From an uncultured Paraprevotella sp. (GTDB lineage: Bacteria > Bacteroidota > Bacteroidia > Bacteroidales > Bacteroidaceae): DNA of 64,000 bases. The notes under the pieces were generated by a model. It did not search any database. It was not told the DNA's origin and saw nothing but the letters and a program-made list of their open reading frames with translations. Position numbers and translations under genes: made by a program. Shown here in pieces: positions 55,931 through 64,000 of the stretch (position 1 is the stretch's first letter; each line of letters starts with the position of its first letter). The stretch covers positions 1 to 64,000 of the forward strand of contig CALUIV010000001.1 of assembly GCA_944320775.1 (NCBI GenBank). Reading direction: 5' to 3'.

Positions 55931-58543
55931 ATGAAAAAGAAAAATTTTTGCCTGATGGCGTTTGCTTTGGCTTTAGGGCAGGCGGCTTGGGCTGATTCCA
56001 TTGTACGTTTACAGATGCAACGTCCTTTGGAAGTAAATCGTCCGTTTTTTACAGATACGGTAAATGTAAAAGGTGAAAAACACAATGTAGAGAAACTTTT
56101 GTTGGAATCATTGGTTCCATTGAAACAAGAAGAGGGAAATTCTGTTGAGCTTACCGCAGATTCTATCGGATGGTTTCACCTTGATGCTGATGCTTTTTTA
56201 ATTAATGATGTAGAAAAGAATCGTAAGAAACGGAATACAGATGAGGTCGATGAAGTGAAAGAGAAGCATGATTTGTTGTATGTATTGCATACCAAGTTGC
56301 GTTCAGATCGTTTCGTCAAGACTCGTTTGAAATTTAAAACGGCTAATCGAATGGAACTTTATATTGACGGTCAGAAAAAGGCAAGTAAACTGACGCGTCA
56401 GGATTCAGTTCAGGTTGCAGGTGAATGCGTTGCAGAATTGCGTATGGAACCGGGTGTACTTTATGATGTTGCCATAAAAATTCTTGCAGAGAAAAAAGAT
56501 ACTTGTGCTCCGGCCTTGCAAGCAGAATGGACTTATGTGACAGATACAACTGTTGCTGTAGCTTGTGCGCCTGATTTGAAAGGACGTTATTTGTTGCCTA
56601 ATACTGTCTTTGGTAATCGGGTGACGCGGGTTAGTATTTCTCCAGATGGAAAATATTTATTGACACAGTATACGGATTGGTATAATCAGCAACGTAGTAA
56701 TACTTATACTGTACTTTCTGAAGTAAAAAGCGGTAAGGAGTTGGCTACTTTTACACAAGGAGCCAAAAAGATGGAATGGATGCCTCGTTCTGCAAAACTT
56801 TATTATACGGCGACTTCAGATAATGGTGTTAAAATTATTATTGTAGATCCAAAAACTGGTCGTGAAACGGAAATTGCTGATGGAGTTCCAGATGGTGGAT
56901 TCCGTTGGGCTCCAGATGAGCAGTCACTCTATTTTTCTATGTATGAAGCTGTAGAGGGTGATAAAGCACCGGTACATCGTGTGCTCAGTCCTGCAGATCG
57001 TGTTCCCGGAACTCGTGGACGCTGGTTTATTGCCCGTTATGATTTGAAAACGGGTCTTCGTGAGCGGTTGACATATGGCTTGCGAACATCCAGTCTTCAG
57101 GATATTAGTGCCGATGGACGCTATTTGCTTTATACTATGGGAACTTCTACGCCTGATAAATGGCCTTTCGGTACATCAGCACTTTATTGTATGGATTTAC
57201 AGACCAGAGCTGTAGATACTTTGGTTTGTGAGGATGCCTTTATGGGTGGTGCACGCTTCTCGCCTGATGGCAAGCAAGTATTGCTTACGGGAGGACCGGA
57301 GGCGTTCGGAGGAATTGGCAAAAATATTGGTAACCATCCAATCGGCAATAATTATGATACGCAGGCTTTTTTGCTTGATCGGGCAACAAAACGTATCGAT
57401 CCGATTACAAAGGATTTTAATCCGACTGTTTCTCCGGTGCAGTGGAACCGCTATGACGGTTGCATTTATTTCAAGACCAGCGATGGCGATCGCGAACCGG
57501 TTTACCGTTACGATCCTCGAAAGCGTCAGTTTGAGAAATTACCGCTTGAAGGTGATTGTGTACATGCCTTTTCTTTGGCACAGGATGCTCCTTATGCAGC
57601 TTATACCAGTGTGACAGCCAGCAGCAGTTCGGCCGGTTATCTTTTCGATACGAAGAAAGAACGTTCGATTTTGATTGCCGATCCGTATTCTGAGATTTTG
57701 GATGGACTGGAACTAGGTGAGATTCAAGAATGGAATTTTACAGCGTCTGATGGAACTCCAATCTCGGGTTACTATTGTTTGCCTCCTGCTTTTGATGCCA
57801 ATAAGAAGTATCCGCTCATTGTTTACTATTATGGAGGTACTACACCAACTGTGCGGGCTATGGATACCCCTTATGCTGCTCAGTTGTTTGCGTCTCGTGG
57901 TTATGTGGTCTATATTGTCAATCCGAGTGGTACAATCGGTTTCGGACAGGAATTCTCTGCCCGTCATGTTAATGCCTGGGGACAACGTACGGCACAGGAT
58001 ATTATAGAAGGAACGCGTCAGTTCTGCAAGGAACATCCATATGTGAATGATAAGAAAATCGGTTGCCTTGGTGCTTCGTACGGTGGTTTTATGACACAGT
58101 ATTTGCAAACACAAACTGATCTCTTTGCAGCTGCTGTTTCTCATGCCGGTATCAGTAACGTGACGAGTTATTGGGGAGAAGGCTATTGGGGGGTTGGTTA
58201 CAATGCTGTAGCTGCTGCTCAAAGTTATCCTTGGAGTAATCCCGAACTTTTCACACGTCAGGGTTCGCTTTTCAATGCTGATAAGATTAACACACCGCTT
58301 TTGTTGTTGCATGGAACTTCAGACACCAATGTTCCGATCGGTGAAAGTATTCAGCTTTATAATGCTCTCAAAATTTTGGGTAAGACAGTTGAGTTCGTGC
58401 AAGTAGATGGTGAGGATCATTTTATTGCCGATTATCCGAAACGTGTCTTGTGGCATAATACCATTATGGCCTGGTTTGCCAAATGGTTACAGGATGCGCC
58501 GCAGTGGTGGAATGATATTTATCCGGAGCGCCGTCTTCAGTAA
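55931..58543 (+). CDS. Exported S9 family prolyl oligopeptidase/dipeptidyl peptidase
   Basis: An 870-residue secreted serine peptidase with signal peptide ending QAAWAD (about residue 22). The long propeller part (about 215-610) carries WD/PD40-like strands (VSISPDGKYLLTQYTDWYNQ, DISADGRYLLYTMGTSTP). The C-terminal alpha/beta-hydrolase domain has the catalytic triad: Ser716 in GASYGGF, Asp798 in HGTSDTNVP and His830 in GEDHFIADYPKR. An oxyanion-type segment LIVYYYGGTTPT is also present. Family members release dipeptides or cleave after proline. A strong terminator follows. Confidence 0.93.
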   Translation: MKKKNFCLMAFALALGQAAWADSIVRLQMQRPLEVNRPFFTDTVNVKGEKHNVEKLLLESLVPLKQEEGNSVELTADSIGWFHLDADAFLINDVEKNRKKRNTDEVDEVKEKHDLLYVLHTKLRSDRFVKTRLKFKTANRMELYIDGQKKASKLTRQDSVQVAGECVAELRMEPGVLYDVAIKILAEKKDTCAPALQAEWTYVTDTTVAVACAPDLKGRYLLPNTVFGNRVTRVSISPDGKYLLTQYTDWYNQQRSNTYTVLSEVKSGKELATFTQGAKKMEWMPRSAKLYYTATSDNGVKIIIVDPKTGRETEIADGVPDGGFRWAPDEQSLYFSMYEAVEGDKAPVHRVLSPADRVPGTRGRWFIARYDLKTGLRERLTYGLRTSSLQDISADGRYLLYTMGTSTPDKWPFGTSALYCMDLQTRAVDTLVCEDAFMGGARFSPDGKQVLLTGGPEAFGGIGKNIGNHPIGNNYDTQAFLLDRATKRIDPITKDFNPTVSPVQWNRYDGCIYFKTSDGDREPVYRYDPRKRQFEKLPLEGDCVHAFSLAQDAPYAAYTSVTASSSSAGYLFDTKKERSILIADPYSEILDGLELGEIQEWNFTASDGTPISGYYCLPPAFDANKKYPLIVYYYGGTTPTVRAMDTPYAAQLFASRGYVVYIVNPSGTIGFGQEFSARHVNAWGQRTAQDIIEGTRQFCKEHPYVNDKKIGCLGASYGGFMTQYLQTQTDLFAAAVSHAGISNVTSYWGEGYWGVGYNAVAAAQSYPWSNPELFTRQGSLFNADKINTPLLLLHGTSDTNVPIGESIQLYNALKILGKTVEFVQVDGEDHFIADYPKRVLWHNTIMAWFAKWLQDAPQWWNDIYPERRLQ

Positions 58544-58578
58544 GCATTTTGAAGATAGATTGATCCAAAAATAAAACT

Positions 58579-58632
58579 AAAGGCTTTACCGCTAATTCTT
58601 TAAAATGAAAGAATTGCGGTAAAGCCTTTTTT
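58579..58632. terminator. Strong hairpin terminator between convergent genes
   Basis: AAAGGCTTTACCGC (58579-58592) pairs with GCGGTAAAGCCTTT (58616-58629), and AATTCTTT (58594-58601) with AAAGAATT (58608-58615), interrupted by one unpaired base. T-run follows at 58627-58632. It separates the S9 gene (+) from the MFS gene (-). Confidence 0.93.
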
Positions 58633-58661
58633 GTATATCAGTATCATACATCTGGATTTGG

Positions 58662-60266
58662 TTATACCATATCCTCGCCGGTATGAATCACCGGAACACG
58701 TACTGTTTTATGGAATGGAATAAAGCGTGAAACAATAGCAATGACCAGCGTTACGGCAAAAAGCCATCCTAAAATATGTTTTAGAGCAAGTAATGTACTT
58801 TGTTGCTGTAATACGGAATAAAGTGTGTTGGTGGCCAGCTGCATGGCTTCGTTCATACCGTGACCTTGTCCCAAACTGCTGTTTAAAGTTGATTGCCATC
58901 GTGCGGCAGCTAAAGTATCCGTGGCTGTCATGGTTTCAGACAGCTCTATGAAATATCTTTGTTGCAATCGGTAAAGTGCATTACTGTAGAATGCCGAAGC
59001 AACGACCGGAGTGAGCACAGACCGGAAGGTAATCAGGAAAAAGGCATTCGACAACAAATATTTTGGATGCAAATCTTCTACCGCGAAAAGAGCAAATGCA
59101 ATAATCAGTGTCAGCATGCCCAATCCACGCAGGAACATGGGCAGGTAGAGCATTTCGTACGTACTGTCGGGAGAAATTCCGAAATAGAGCATTCCGAAAA
59201 ACAGGGCGAAACAGCCCATTCCTCCTGCGATGAGAAAACGGAAACGCCATCGTTGCCAGCGGAACCACCAGAAACAGATGATGGCTCCCAAAAGATATCC
59301 TGGAAGCAGCCAGACATAGAGCGTATAAGTATGCATATTGTCAACATGCAAAATTGTGGTGAGATAACTGCTGAGCAGGCTGGTCGACGTACTGAAAAAC
59401 ATAATCAGCATCATATAGAAATAACCGAGAATGGCTTTCCACTGAAAGAGTGGTTTCAGACTGACAAAGGGATGTGATGAATGAAACTGTTCCCAAAGGA
59501 AAAGGGCCACAAGCAAAGGAGCGATGATAATATAAAGCCGGATGCGTGTCGAAGCCATCCAGTCGAGCGTCTTGCCGTAAGTGATAACGTAGATGAGCAT
59601 CAGCAATCCGGTAGAGATGATGAGCATCTCGCGCGGATGCAGTTCTTTCCAGGGTATCGGACGTGACGGGCGGTCGTGACGGAAAAATATGATGACGCAC
59701 AAGATGGCCAGCAGCAAAAGCAGCATCATGAAATAATACATGTATTTCCAATCATAATAATCGGCCAACAGAGCGGTGATGACCATTGAAAGCTGTCCGC
59801 CTCCAAATACCAATGGATAGAAATAACCGTAGAATTCGCTACGGACATCATTAGGACTGAAAATAAACTTAATGCGTCGGATAATCCAAAGCATCAGGAA
59901 ACCTTTCAGAAAACCGATAACGAAGCTGGCTGCTATGAGTAGTTCGATGTTCGACTGTCGGGCACAAAACCAGCTCAGGAAGAATTGCAACGTCAGGTCG
60001 ATGAGTAATAGAGACTTGCTGGATAGTGCCCCCAATATTTTAGGTACAATGGGGTAGGAAACCGCCATACCTGCCGATGCTGCATAATAGCCGATAGTGA
60101 TGTCTTCGGTATAGACACCAAGCGTGTTCGATACTTCAACCATGCTTCCCGTATACGTTCCGTTGAGCATGATAATCGGGAGCATGACCAGGAAGACTGT
60201 TATGATACCGACTATGTCAGGCACCCATCTTCGGATGGGAATTTCAAGTTCTCGTGCTGTTTTCAT
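58662..60266 (-). CDS. MFS drug efflux transporter (DHA2/EmrB-like)
   Basis: A 534-residue inner-membrane permease with about 14 hydrophobic segments, the DHA2 number. Visible features are WVPDIVGIITVFLVMLPIIM at the N-terminus and the motif GYYAASAGMAVSYPIVPKIL in the first half, typical of EmrB-type proton-driven exporters. It is the last gene of a MarR-TolC-HlyD-MFS operon; its start overlaps the HlyD stop by 4 bases (60263-60266). With the two partners it should form a tripartite pump expelling hydrophobic or toxic compounds through the outer membrane. Confidence 0.9.
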   Translation of the reverse strand: MKTARELEIPIRRWVPDIVGIITVFLVMLPIIMLNGTYTGSMVEVSNTLGVYTEDITIGYYAASAGMAVSYPIVPKILGALSSKSLLLIDLTLQFFLSWFCARQSNIELLIAASFVIGFLKGFLMLWIIRRIKFIFSPNDVRSEFYGYFYPLVFGGGQLSMVITALLADYYDWKYMYYFMMLLLLLAILCVIIFFRHDRPSRPIPWKELHPREMLIISTGLLMLIYVITYGKTLDWMASTRIRLYIIIAPLLVALFLWEQFHSSHPFVSLKPLFQWKAILGYFYMMLIMFFSTSTSLLSSYLTTILHVDNMHTYTLYVWLLPGYLLGAIICFWWFRWQRWRFRFLIAGGMGCFALFFGMLYFGISPDSTYEMLYLPMFLRGLGMLTLIIAFALFAVEDLHPKYLLSNAFFLITFRSVLTPVVASAFYSNALYRLQQRYFIELSETMTATDTLAAARWQSTLNSSLGQGHGMNEAMQLATNTLYSVLQQQSTLLALKHILGWLFAVTLVIAIVSRFIPFHKTVRVPVIHTGEDMV

Positions 60267-61333
60267 TTCTTTCTCAGAGCTTCGGTGATGACCATCATAC
60301 CGGCCCGAAGTCGGCTCATCTGCTCGTCGTCGGTATTGTCAAAATCAATGCGTACGGGGATTCGTTGCTGTACTTTCACGAAATTTCCGGCCGAATTGTC
60401 TGTTGGTACGAGGGAATATTTTGATCCGGTTGCTTCAGATATGGCCGTTACGTGTCCTTGGAATACGTGGTTGGGAATACCGTCTACTTTGATGCGTACC
60501 GGCTGTCCGATATAGATATTGGCGATTTGCGTTTCTCGATAATTGGCAGTAACCCATTTACCAGATTGACGGACGATGTACGACAGGGTTTGTCCGGCAC
60601 TGACATATTGTCCTGCTTCCAGCGTGCGTCGTCCCATATATCCACTGTAGGGAGCGGTTACAACCGTGTACGAAAGATTTAGATTTGCCAGATCGAGTGC
60701 TGCTTCTGCGCGCAGGATGCCGGCTTCCACATTCACCTTTTTCTTATTAGTTTCGTCGAATTGCGAATGAGCTGCTTCCTTTTGTCGGAGCAGGGCTTCG
60801 TAGCGTGCCTGAGCTGCTTCATAATTCGCTTTTGCCAGTTCAAATTGCTGTTCGGGTACCGATTCGTCTTTCAGCAGGCGTTCATACCGGTGATAGTCCT
60901 GTTCTGCCTGCCAGAGTTTCGCTTGCGCTTCGGCCAGATTGGCATCCTGTTCAGCTATGCGTGTCTGTGAAGTCTGGATACCGGAACTCAGAACATCGCG
61001 CGACCCTTGGGCATCGAGCAGTGAGGCTTGAGCCTCTTTTTGTCGGATCAGGTACTCCCGATTGTCGAGAATGACCAGGGTGTCTCCCTGATTCACGAAT
61101 TGATGTTCCGTGAAACGGACTTCTTTAATATATCCTGCTACACGAATGTTGATCGGAGCAATATATTGGTCGACAAACGCATCGTTGGTAATTTCATAGT
61201 TGATATATCGCCAGAAATAGTGTGTGGTCCAGGCGATCCCCGAACCAGCAATGAGTATGCAGACGATATTCAGAAATATATTACGGCGTTTTTGCCGTTT
61301 CAGCCGTTGATGTTTCAGATGCAATAAAGACAT
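60263..61333 (-). CDS. HlyD/EmrA family membrane fusion protein
   Basis: A 356-residue periplasmic adaptor. One N-terminal membrane helix (about residues 17-35, NIFLNIVCILIAGSGIAW) is followed by the lipoyl half-motif (APINIRVAGYIKEVRFTEHQ, GDTLVILDNREY), a long coiled-coil hairpin (about 85-190, rich in Ala, Gln, Glu), the second lipoyl half (APYSGYMGRRTLEAGQYVSA), and a beta-barrel domain. The EmrA-type layout matches the adjacent EmrB-like permease. It connects that permease to the TolC-like channel encoded upstream; the gap to that gene is 50 bases. Confidence 0.92.
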   Translation of the reverse strand: MSLLHLKHQRLKRQKRRNIFLNIVCILIAGSGIAWTTHYFWRYINYEITNDAFVDQYIAPINIRVAGYIKEVRFTEHQFVNQGDTLVILDNREYLIRQKEAQASLLDAQGSRDVLSSGIQTSQTRIAEQDANLAEAQAKLWQAEQDYHRYERLLKDESVPEQQFELAKANYEAAQARYEALLRQKEAAHSQFDETNKKKVNVEAGILRAEAALDLANLNLSYTVVTAPYSGYMGRRTLEAGQYVSAGQTLSYIVRQSGKWVTANYRETQIANIYIGQPVRIKVDGIPNHVFQGHVTAISEATGSKYSLVPTDNSAGNFVKVQQRIPVRIDFDNTDDEQMSRLRAGMMVITEALRKK

Positions 61334-61383
61334 TTGCTTTGTTTTTTTAAATACAAAAAGTTTCAGATTTTTATGTATGCTTT

Positions 61384-62697
61384 TTACAGATTTCCTGTAG
61401 CTTTTTGCAGTTCGTAGAACGTATAGATGGCTTGAGTACGAGCTGTGGTTAGTTTTAGTTCTGCGTTTAGCCGCAGATTGTCTGCATCGAGCAGGTCCGT
61501 AAGGATAGCCAGTTGGTTCATGTATCGGTTGTACAAGATGCGATAGTTTTCTTCAGCCTGTTTTACTGACAGTTTCAGGGCTTCGACACGTTCGGTCGCT
61601 TCCTGATGTTTCAGTAGCGCAGTCCGGATGTTCATACGGATGCGTTGCTGTTCCTGGGCTTCTGCATTTTGCATGAGCACGATGTTTTGTTGTGCTTCTT
61701 TAATCCGGTGCGGATTCTTATAAAGAGCAGAGAGCGAATAGGTGAGCGATAGTCCGATGTTCCAACTGTTGTTGTAGAGATCGGCCATTGTTCGGGAAAT
61801 CGGGCGCGCCAGTGTGTTGGATGCCGTAAGATTCAGTTTCGGCAGTTGTGCCGACCGGGTCAAACGGATTTCGTTTTCTGCCAGTTCCGTCTGTTTCCTG
61901 AGTATACGTATTGAAGGGTTATGCTGCATGGCCAGCTCGATATAATCGTTGTAATGGATTATCGGGCATTCCTGTTCCAGCAAAACTGTGTCGGGTTTCA
62001 GAAGCAGTTTTTCATCAAGGCCCAACAATAAATCAAGCTGTTGCGACACAATTCGGATGTTGTTTTGTGTTTCCGTTATGCCCAGACGGTCTTCCGTCAA
62101 TTGCATTTCGCTGCGTAGCACGTCATTGTTCGTAATGATGCCTTCCTCTTTCATCCGGCGGATATCCTTCAGGCGTCGTTCCGATTCTTCGATATTTCGG
62201 ATCAGCACCATATTTTGTTTGTAAAGACTAAACAGGTTCAGATATTGCTCGAGCAACGTCAGTTTGATTTCGGACAGGTCGGCGTCAGTCTGCAATTGGG
62301 CCAGTTCGTGTTGCAAGTCGGCTTTCCGGATGGTATAGCGTATTTTTCCTCCCTGATATATCGGTTGTGTGAAATCCAAGGCATAATTCTGTTGCCAGTC
62401 GGGCGATTCGGGGCGCGCGGCATTGCTTAAGCCGTTTTGCCAGACGATCGGTTGTCCCAAAAATCCGCCTCTGAGTCCTACGGTCAGTTCCGGAAGCCGT
62501 TCAGTTCGTGCCGTTTTTATCTGTTCCTGGGCCATTTGTTCTTTCAATCGGTCGGCTACCAGTTGCAGATGTTCTTGAGATGCTCGTTCAAAGACTTCCC
62601 GGATGGTCAGGCAAAGGGTGTCGTGTTCTGTTTGTGCATGAACGGGGGACACAAAGAGTAGGGCTAATACGATTCTTTTAATAATTCTCGATGGCAT
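61384..62697 (-). CDS. TolC family outer-membrane efflux channel
   Basis: A 437-residue outer-membrane factor with signal peptide (about residues 1-21, ending PVHAQ). The tandem long-helix architecture of PF02321 is visible: heptad-rich segments around residues 40-200 and 245-430 with NYALDFTQPIYQGGKIRYTI, a typical entry strand, and NIGLSLTYSLSALYKNPHRI in the second repeat. Lengths match TolC/OprM relatives. Its start overlaps the MarR gene's end by 20 bases, which couples their expression. Confidence 0.92.
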   Translation of the reverse strand: MPSRIIKRIVLALLFVSPVHAQTEHDTLCLTIREVFERASQEHLQLVADRLKEQMAQEQIKTARTERLPELTVGLRGGFLGQPIVWQNGLSNAARPESPDWQQNYALDFTQPIYQGGKIRYTIRKADLQHELAQLQTDADLSEIKLTLLEQYLNLFSLYKQNMVLIRNIEESERRLKDIRRMKEEGIITNNDVLRSEMQLTEDRLGITETQNNIRIVSQQLDLLLGLDEKLLLKPDTVLLEQECPIIHYNDYIELAMQHNPSIRILRKQTELAENEIRLTRSAQLPKLNLTASNTLARPISRTMADLYNNSWNIGLSLTYSLSALYKNPHRIKEAQQNIVLMQNAEAQEQQRIRMNIRTALLKHQEATERVEALKLSVKQAEENYRILYNRYMNQLAILTDLLDADNLRLNAELKLTTARTQAIYTFYELQKATGNL

Positions 62698-63127
62698 CTT
62701 GCAATTCTTTTAGTAGTTGTTCTGTTTGGCTGATTTTTTCTTTTCCCAAAATCTGTTCCAGTCGTTCATAATAAGCAGCCAGTTCGGGAGCAATCCATTG
62801 ATGGAACGCTTCGCCTGCTTCGGTCAGATAGACCAGTTTGTTGCGCCGGTCTTTCGGGTCCTCTCGCCGACAGACATAGCCCTTTTTTTCCAGATTTCCC
62901 ATCAGGCTGGTCAGGCAGGCTTTGTCTTTTGCCGTCCGTTCGGCCAAAGTCTGTTGACTGATACCTTGTTCGCTCCATAGGCAACTCATTATTTGAAGCA
63001 TTTCAAACGTGATGTCGGCCCCTGACCTTTTCAGAAGTCGTTGCATGGCGTGTCGGGATGACATACGGGTCCGTATCAACTGCAAGATGCACTCCCGCGG
63101 TGAAACATTAGATTCTTGTTGGTTCAT
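62678..63127 (-). CDS. MarR family transcription regulator
   Basis: A 149-residue cytoplasmic repressor-type protein. The winged helix at about residues 42-110 shows FEMLQIMSCLWSEQGISQQT, LAERTAKDKACLTSLMGNLE and the wing YVCRREDPKDRRNKLVYLTE. ATG at 63125-63127 is chosen because the promoter -7 box lies between it and the longer frame's first codon. First gene of the efflux operon, so it probably controls its own operon and responds to the pump's substrates; that is inference from family behaviour. Confidence 0.92.
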   Translation of the reverse strand: MNQQESNVSPRECILQLIRTRMSSRHAMQRLLKRSGADITFEMLQIMSCLWSEQGISQQTLAERTAKDKACLTSLMGNLEKKGYVCRREDPKDRRNKLVYLTEAGEAFHQWIAPELAAYYERLEQILGKEKISQTEQLLKELQDAIENY

Positions 63128-63154
63128 AAATAGAATTGTTATCCTTTCGGAGTG

Positions 63155-63187
63155 CAAAGGTAAGTGATTCTTTTGGGATAGTCAAAA
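63155..63187 (-). promoter_or_regulatory. Promoter of the MarR-efflux operon
   Basis: On the minus strand TTTTG (63183-63187) and TACCTTTG (63155-63162) are separated by 20 bases and fit the Bacteroides -33/-7 consensus. Transcription should start near 63150, about 23 bases before the MarR ATG. Confidence 0.75.
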
Positions 63188-63215
63188 TTTTAACTATTTG
63201 TGTTGTGGCTTCAAA

Positions 63216-63270
63216 ATCTTGTGATTTTCAGTCGGGCATTTCGTCAGATTCAGATGCTCATCCCGATTTT
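63216..63270. repeat. Diverged copy of the 22-bp repeat array
   Basis: The unit at 63231-63252 (begins GTCGGGCATTTCGT) agrees with the unit at 45072-45093 at 17 of 22 positions. It is preceded by a half-unit resembling CTCGTGATAATCA and followed by GATGCTCATCCCGATTTT, which matches the last unit and flank of the 45.1 kb array. It lies just upstream of the MarR promoter. Confidence 0.6.
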
Positions 63271-63311
63271 ACGTATTCTGCACATGGGTTTCTGATGGCC
63301 TGAGAGGGTAT

Positions 63312-63369
63312 AAAAAGGTGGCAGAATTTTCCCTGATGAATAATAAAGGGAAAATCCTGCCACCTTTTT
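63312..63369. terminator. Bidirectional hairpin terminator
   Basis: GGTGGCAGAATTTTCCCT (63317-63334) pairs with 63347-63364 with one mismatch. It is flanked by five A on the left and five T on the right, so it works in both directions; on the minus strand it ends the flavodoxin gene. Confidence 0.92.
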
Positions 63370-63391
63370 ATGGATAATTTAAGTCTCTGAT

Positions 63392-64000
63392 TTATCTGAC
63401 CACTTTGGTAAATTCTGGTTTTGCTCCGTTTTCTACGGTAACGTAGATTGTCGCTTCAATAGGGTTATCGTTGTTGTCTTTGCTCTGTACTGTAAACTGA
63501 TAGTCGGTTCCTTGGGCAGTTTGTCTTTTTCCCACAGTGACCGGTGTGCCCAACGGATAAGTATAGTCCCCACAGGCCATGTCGAACAGACTAATGTCCT
63601 CTTTGGTTACAGGCTGTTGTGGGGAGAAATCCGGCAATTTTTCCACTTCACCGGTCAGATAACCGGATTCTTTAAGGAAACGTTCTACTTCGGCCGGAGC
63701 TTTGTCGATGCGGGCGTTTCGGATTCCATATCCGGTTTGTATTTGGGCATCCGGAATAGCCTGTTTCAGATCCTTAATGCTCGTTTCCAGCCCTCCGCTT
63801 CCAAACGTGCAGAACGGGACCACCTTTTTGCCTGCAAAATCAACTTCTGTCAGCAGAGAAGCTATAGGGCGGGCATATGTGCCGAACCAAATAGGATAGC
63901 CGAGGAAAACGACATCATAATCTTCAAGCTCGGTGTTTATCGGTTTCAATTTAGGCAGTTCTTCGTTTCCCATTTCTTTTTTGCATCGTTCAATCGTTTC
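63392..64000 (-). CDS. Flavodoxin-like protein with C-terminal beta extension (5' end outside window)
   Basis: Only the 3' part of the gene is in the window: the frame runs to position 64000 without a break, nine codons beyond the Met at 63973, so the FMN phosphate-binding loop and start are missing. The visible flavodoxin core has YDVVFLGYPIWFGTYARPIA (the conserved aromatic FMN loop), FAGKKVVPFCTFGSGGLETS and a C-terminal helix EVERFLKESGY. An extra 70-residue beta-rich tail (YTYPLGTPVTVGKRQTAQGT, NNPIEATIYVTVENG) is unusual for flavodoxins. Likely a redox partner or quinone-type reductase. Confidence 0.82.
   Translation of the reverse strand, partial: ETIERCKKEMGNEELPKLKPINTELEDYDVVFLGYPIWFGTYARPIASLLTEVDFAGKKVVPFCTFGSGGLETSIKDLKQAIPDAQIQTGYGIRNARIDKAPAEVERFLKESGYLTGEVEKLPDFSPQQPVTKEDISLFDMACGDYTYPLGTPVTVGKRQTAQGTDYQFTVQSKDNNDNPIEATIYVTVENGAKPEFTKVVR

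Overview
The window looks like chromosomal DNA from a gut-type Bacteroidales (order Bacteroidales, phylum Bacteroidota). The signs are Bacteroides-style promoters (TAnnTTTG near -7, sometimes with TTTG about 20 bp upstream), many secreted or lipoprotein glycoside hydrolases, a SusC-less exoglycosidase operon, TonB/outer-membrane barrel proteins, and GroEL/GroES and S9 peptidase sequences of Bacteroidota type. The genus cannot be fixed from the sequence alone. No tRNA, rRNA, CRISPR array or recognisable transposase was seen.

Layout. 0-2.3 kb: AT-rich accessory remnant with a degraded ORF, a frameshifted and truncated DUF1016 (YhcG-like) nuclease gene, and an AAA ATPase. 2.4-6.8 kb: a probable vitamin (thiamine) module, pnuC/pnuT-thiN on the plus strand, facing a TonB receptor-lactonase lipoprotein operon. 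6.9-10.7 kb: small redox/hydrolase genes. 10.7-20 kb: a strikingly AT-rich part with a 1020-aa AsmA-like protein, a 0.8 kb gene-free stretch, and a four-gene envelope operon (Sel1/TPR, two unknown exported proteins, TPR plus barrel-like C-terminus). 20.3-23.5 kb: beta-helix protein and secreted EEP phosphoesterase, with a repeated operator-like motif upstream. 23.8-39.2 kb: Crp/Fnr regulator, then a tightly spaced operon GH3-GH35-GH2-GH43-DUF3472-GH95-like, with no SusC/SusD pair. 39.3-45 kb: an orphan NtrC-type sigma-54 response regulator, a consensus sigma-54 promoter firing away from it into a short transcript with a 70-codon ORF, two lipoproteins, and a second GH95-like enzyme. 45-52.6 kb: a 22-bp tandem repeat, AI-2E family permease, large outer-membrane barrel protein, AlkD-like protein, DUF6056-like membrane protein, and a GH127-like protein lacking the catalytic cysteines. 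52.7-58.6 kb: groES-groEL, a lipoprotein, and an S9 peptidase. 58.6-64 kb: a MarR-TolC-HlyD-MFS efflux operon and a flavodoxin cut by the window edge.

The genes of the 24-45 kb block would act together in the periplasm or at the surface to strip galactose, arabinose/xylose, glucose and fucose-type residues from plant glycans, relying on import machinery encoded elsewhere. The most unusual signals are the sigma-54 promoter/orphan regulator/short-transcript unit at 40.7-41.2 kb, the uncharacterised AT-rich envelope operon at 14.5-20 kb, the catalytically stripped GH127-like protein at 50.8 kb, and the two related 22-bp repeat arrays at 45.1 and 63.2 kb.
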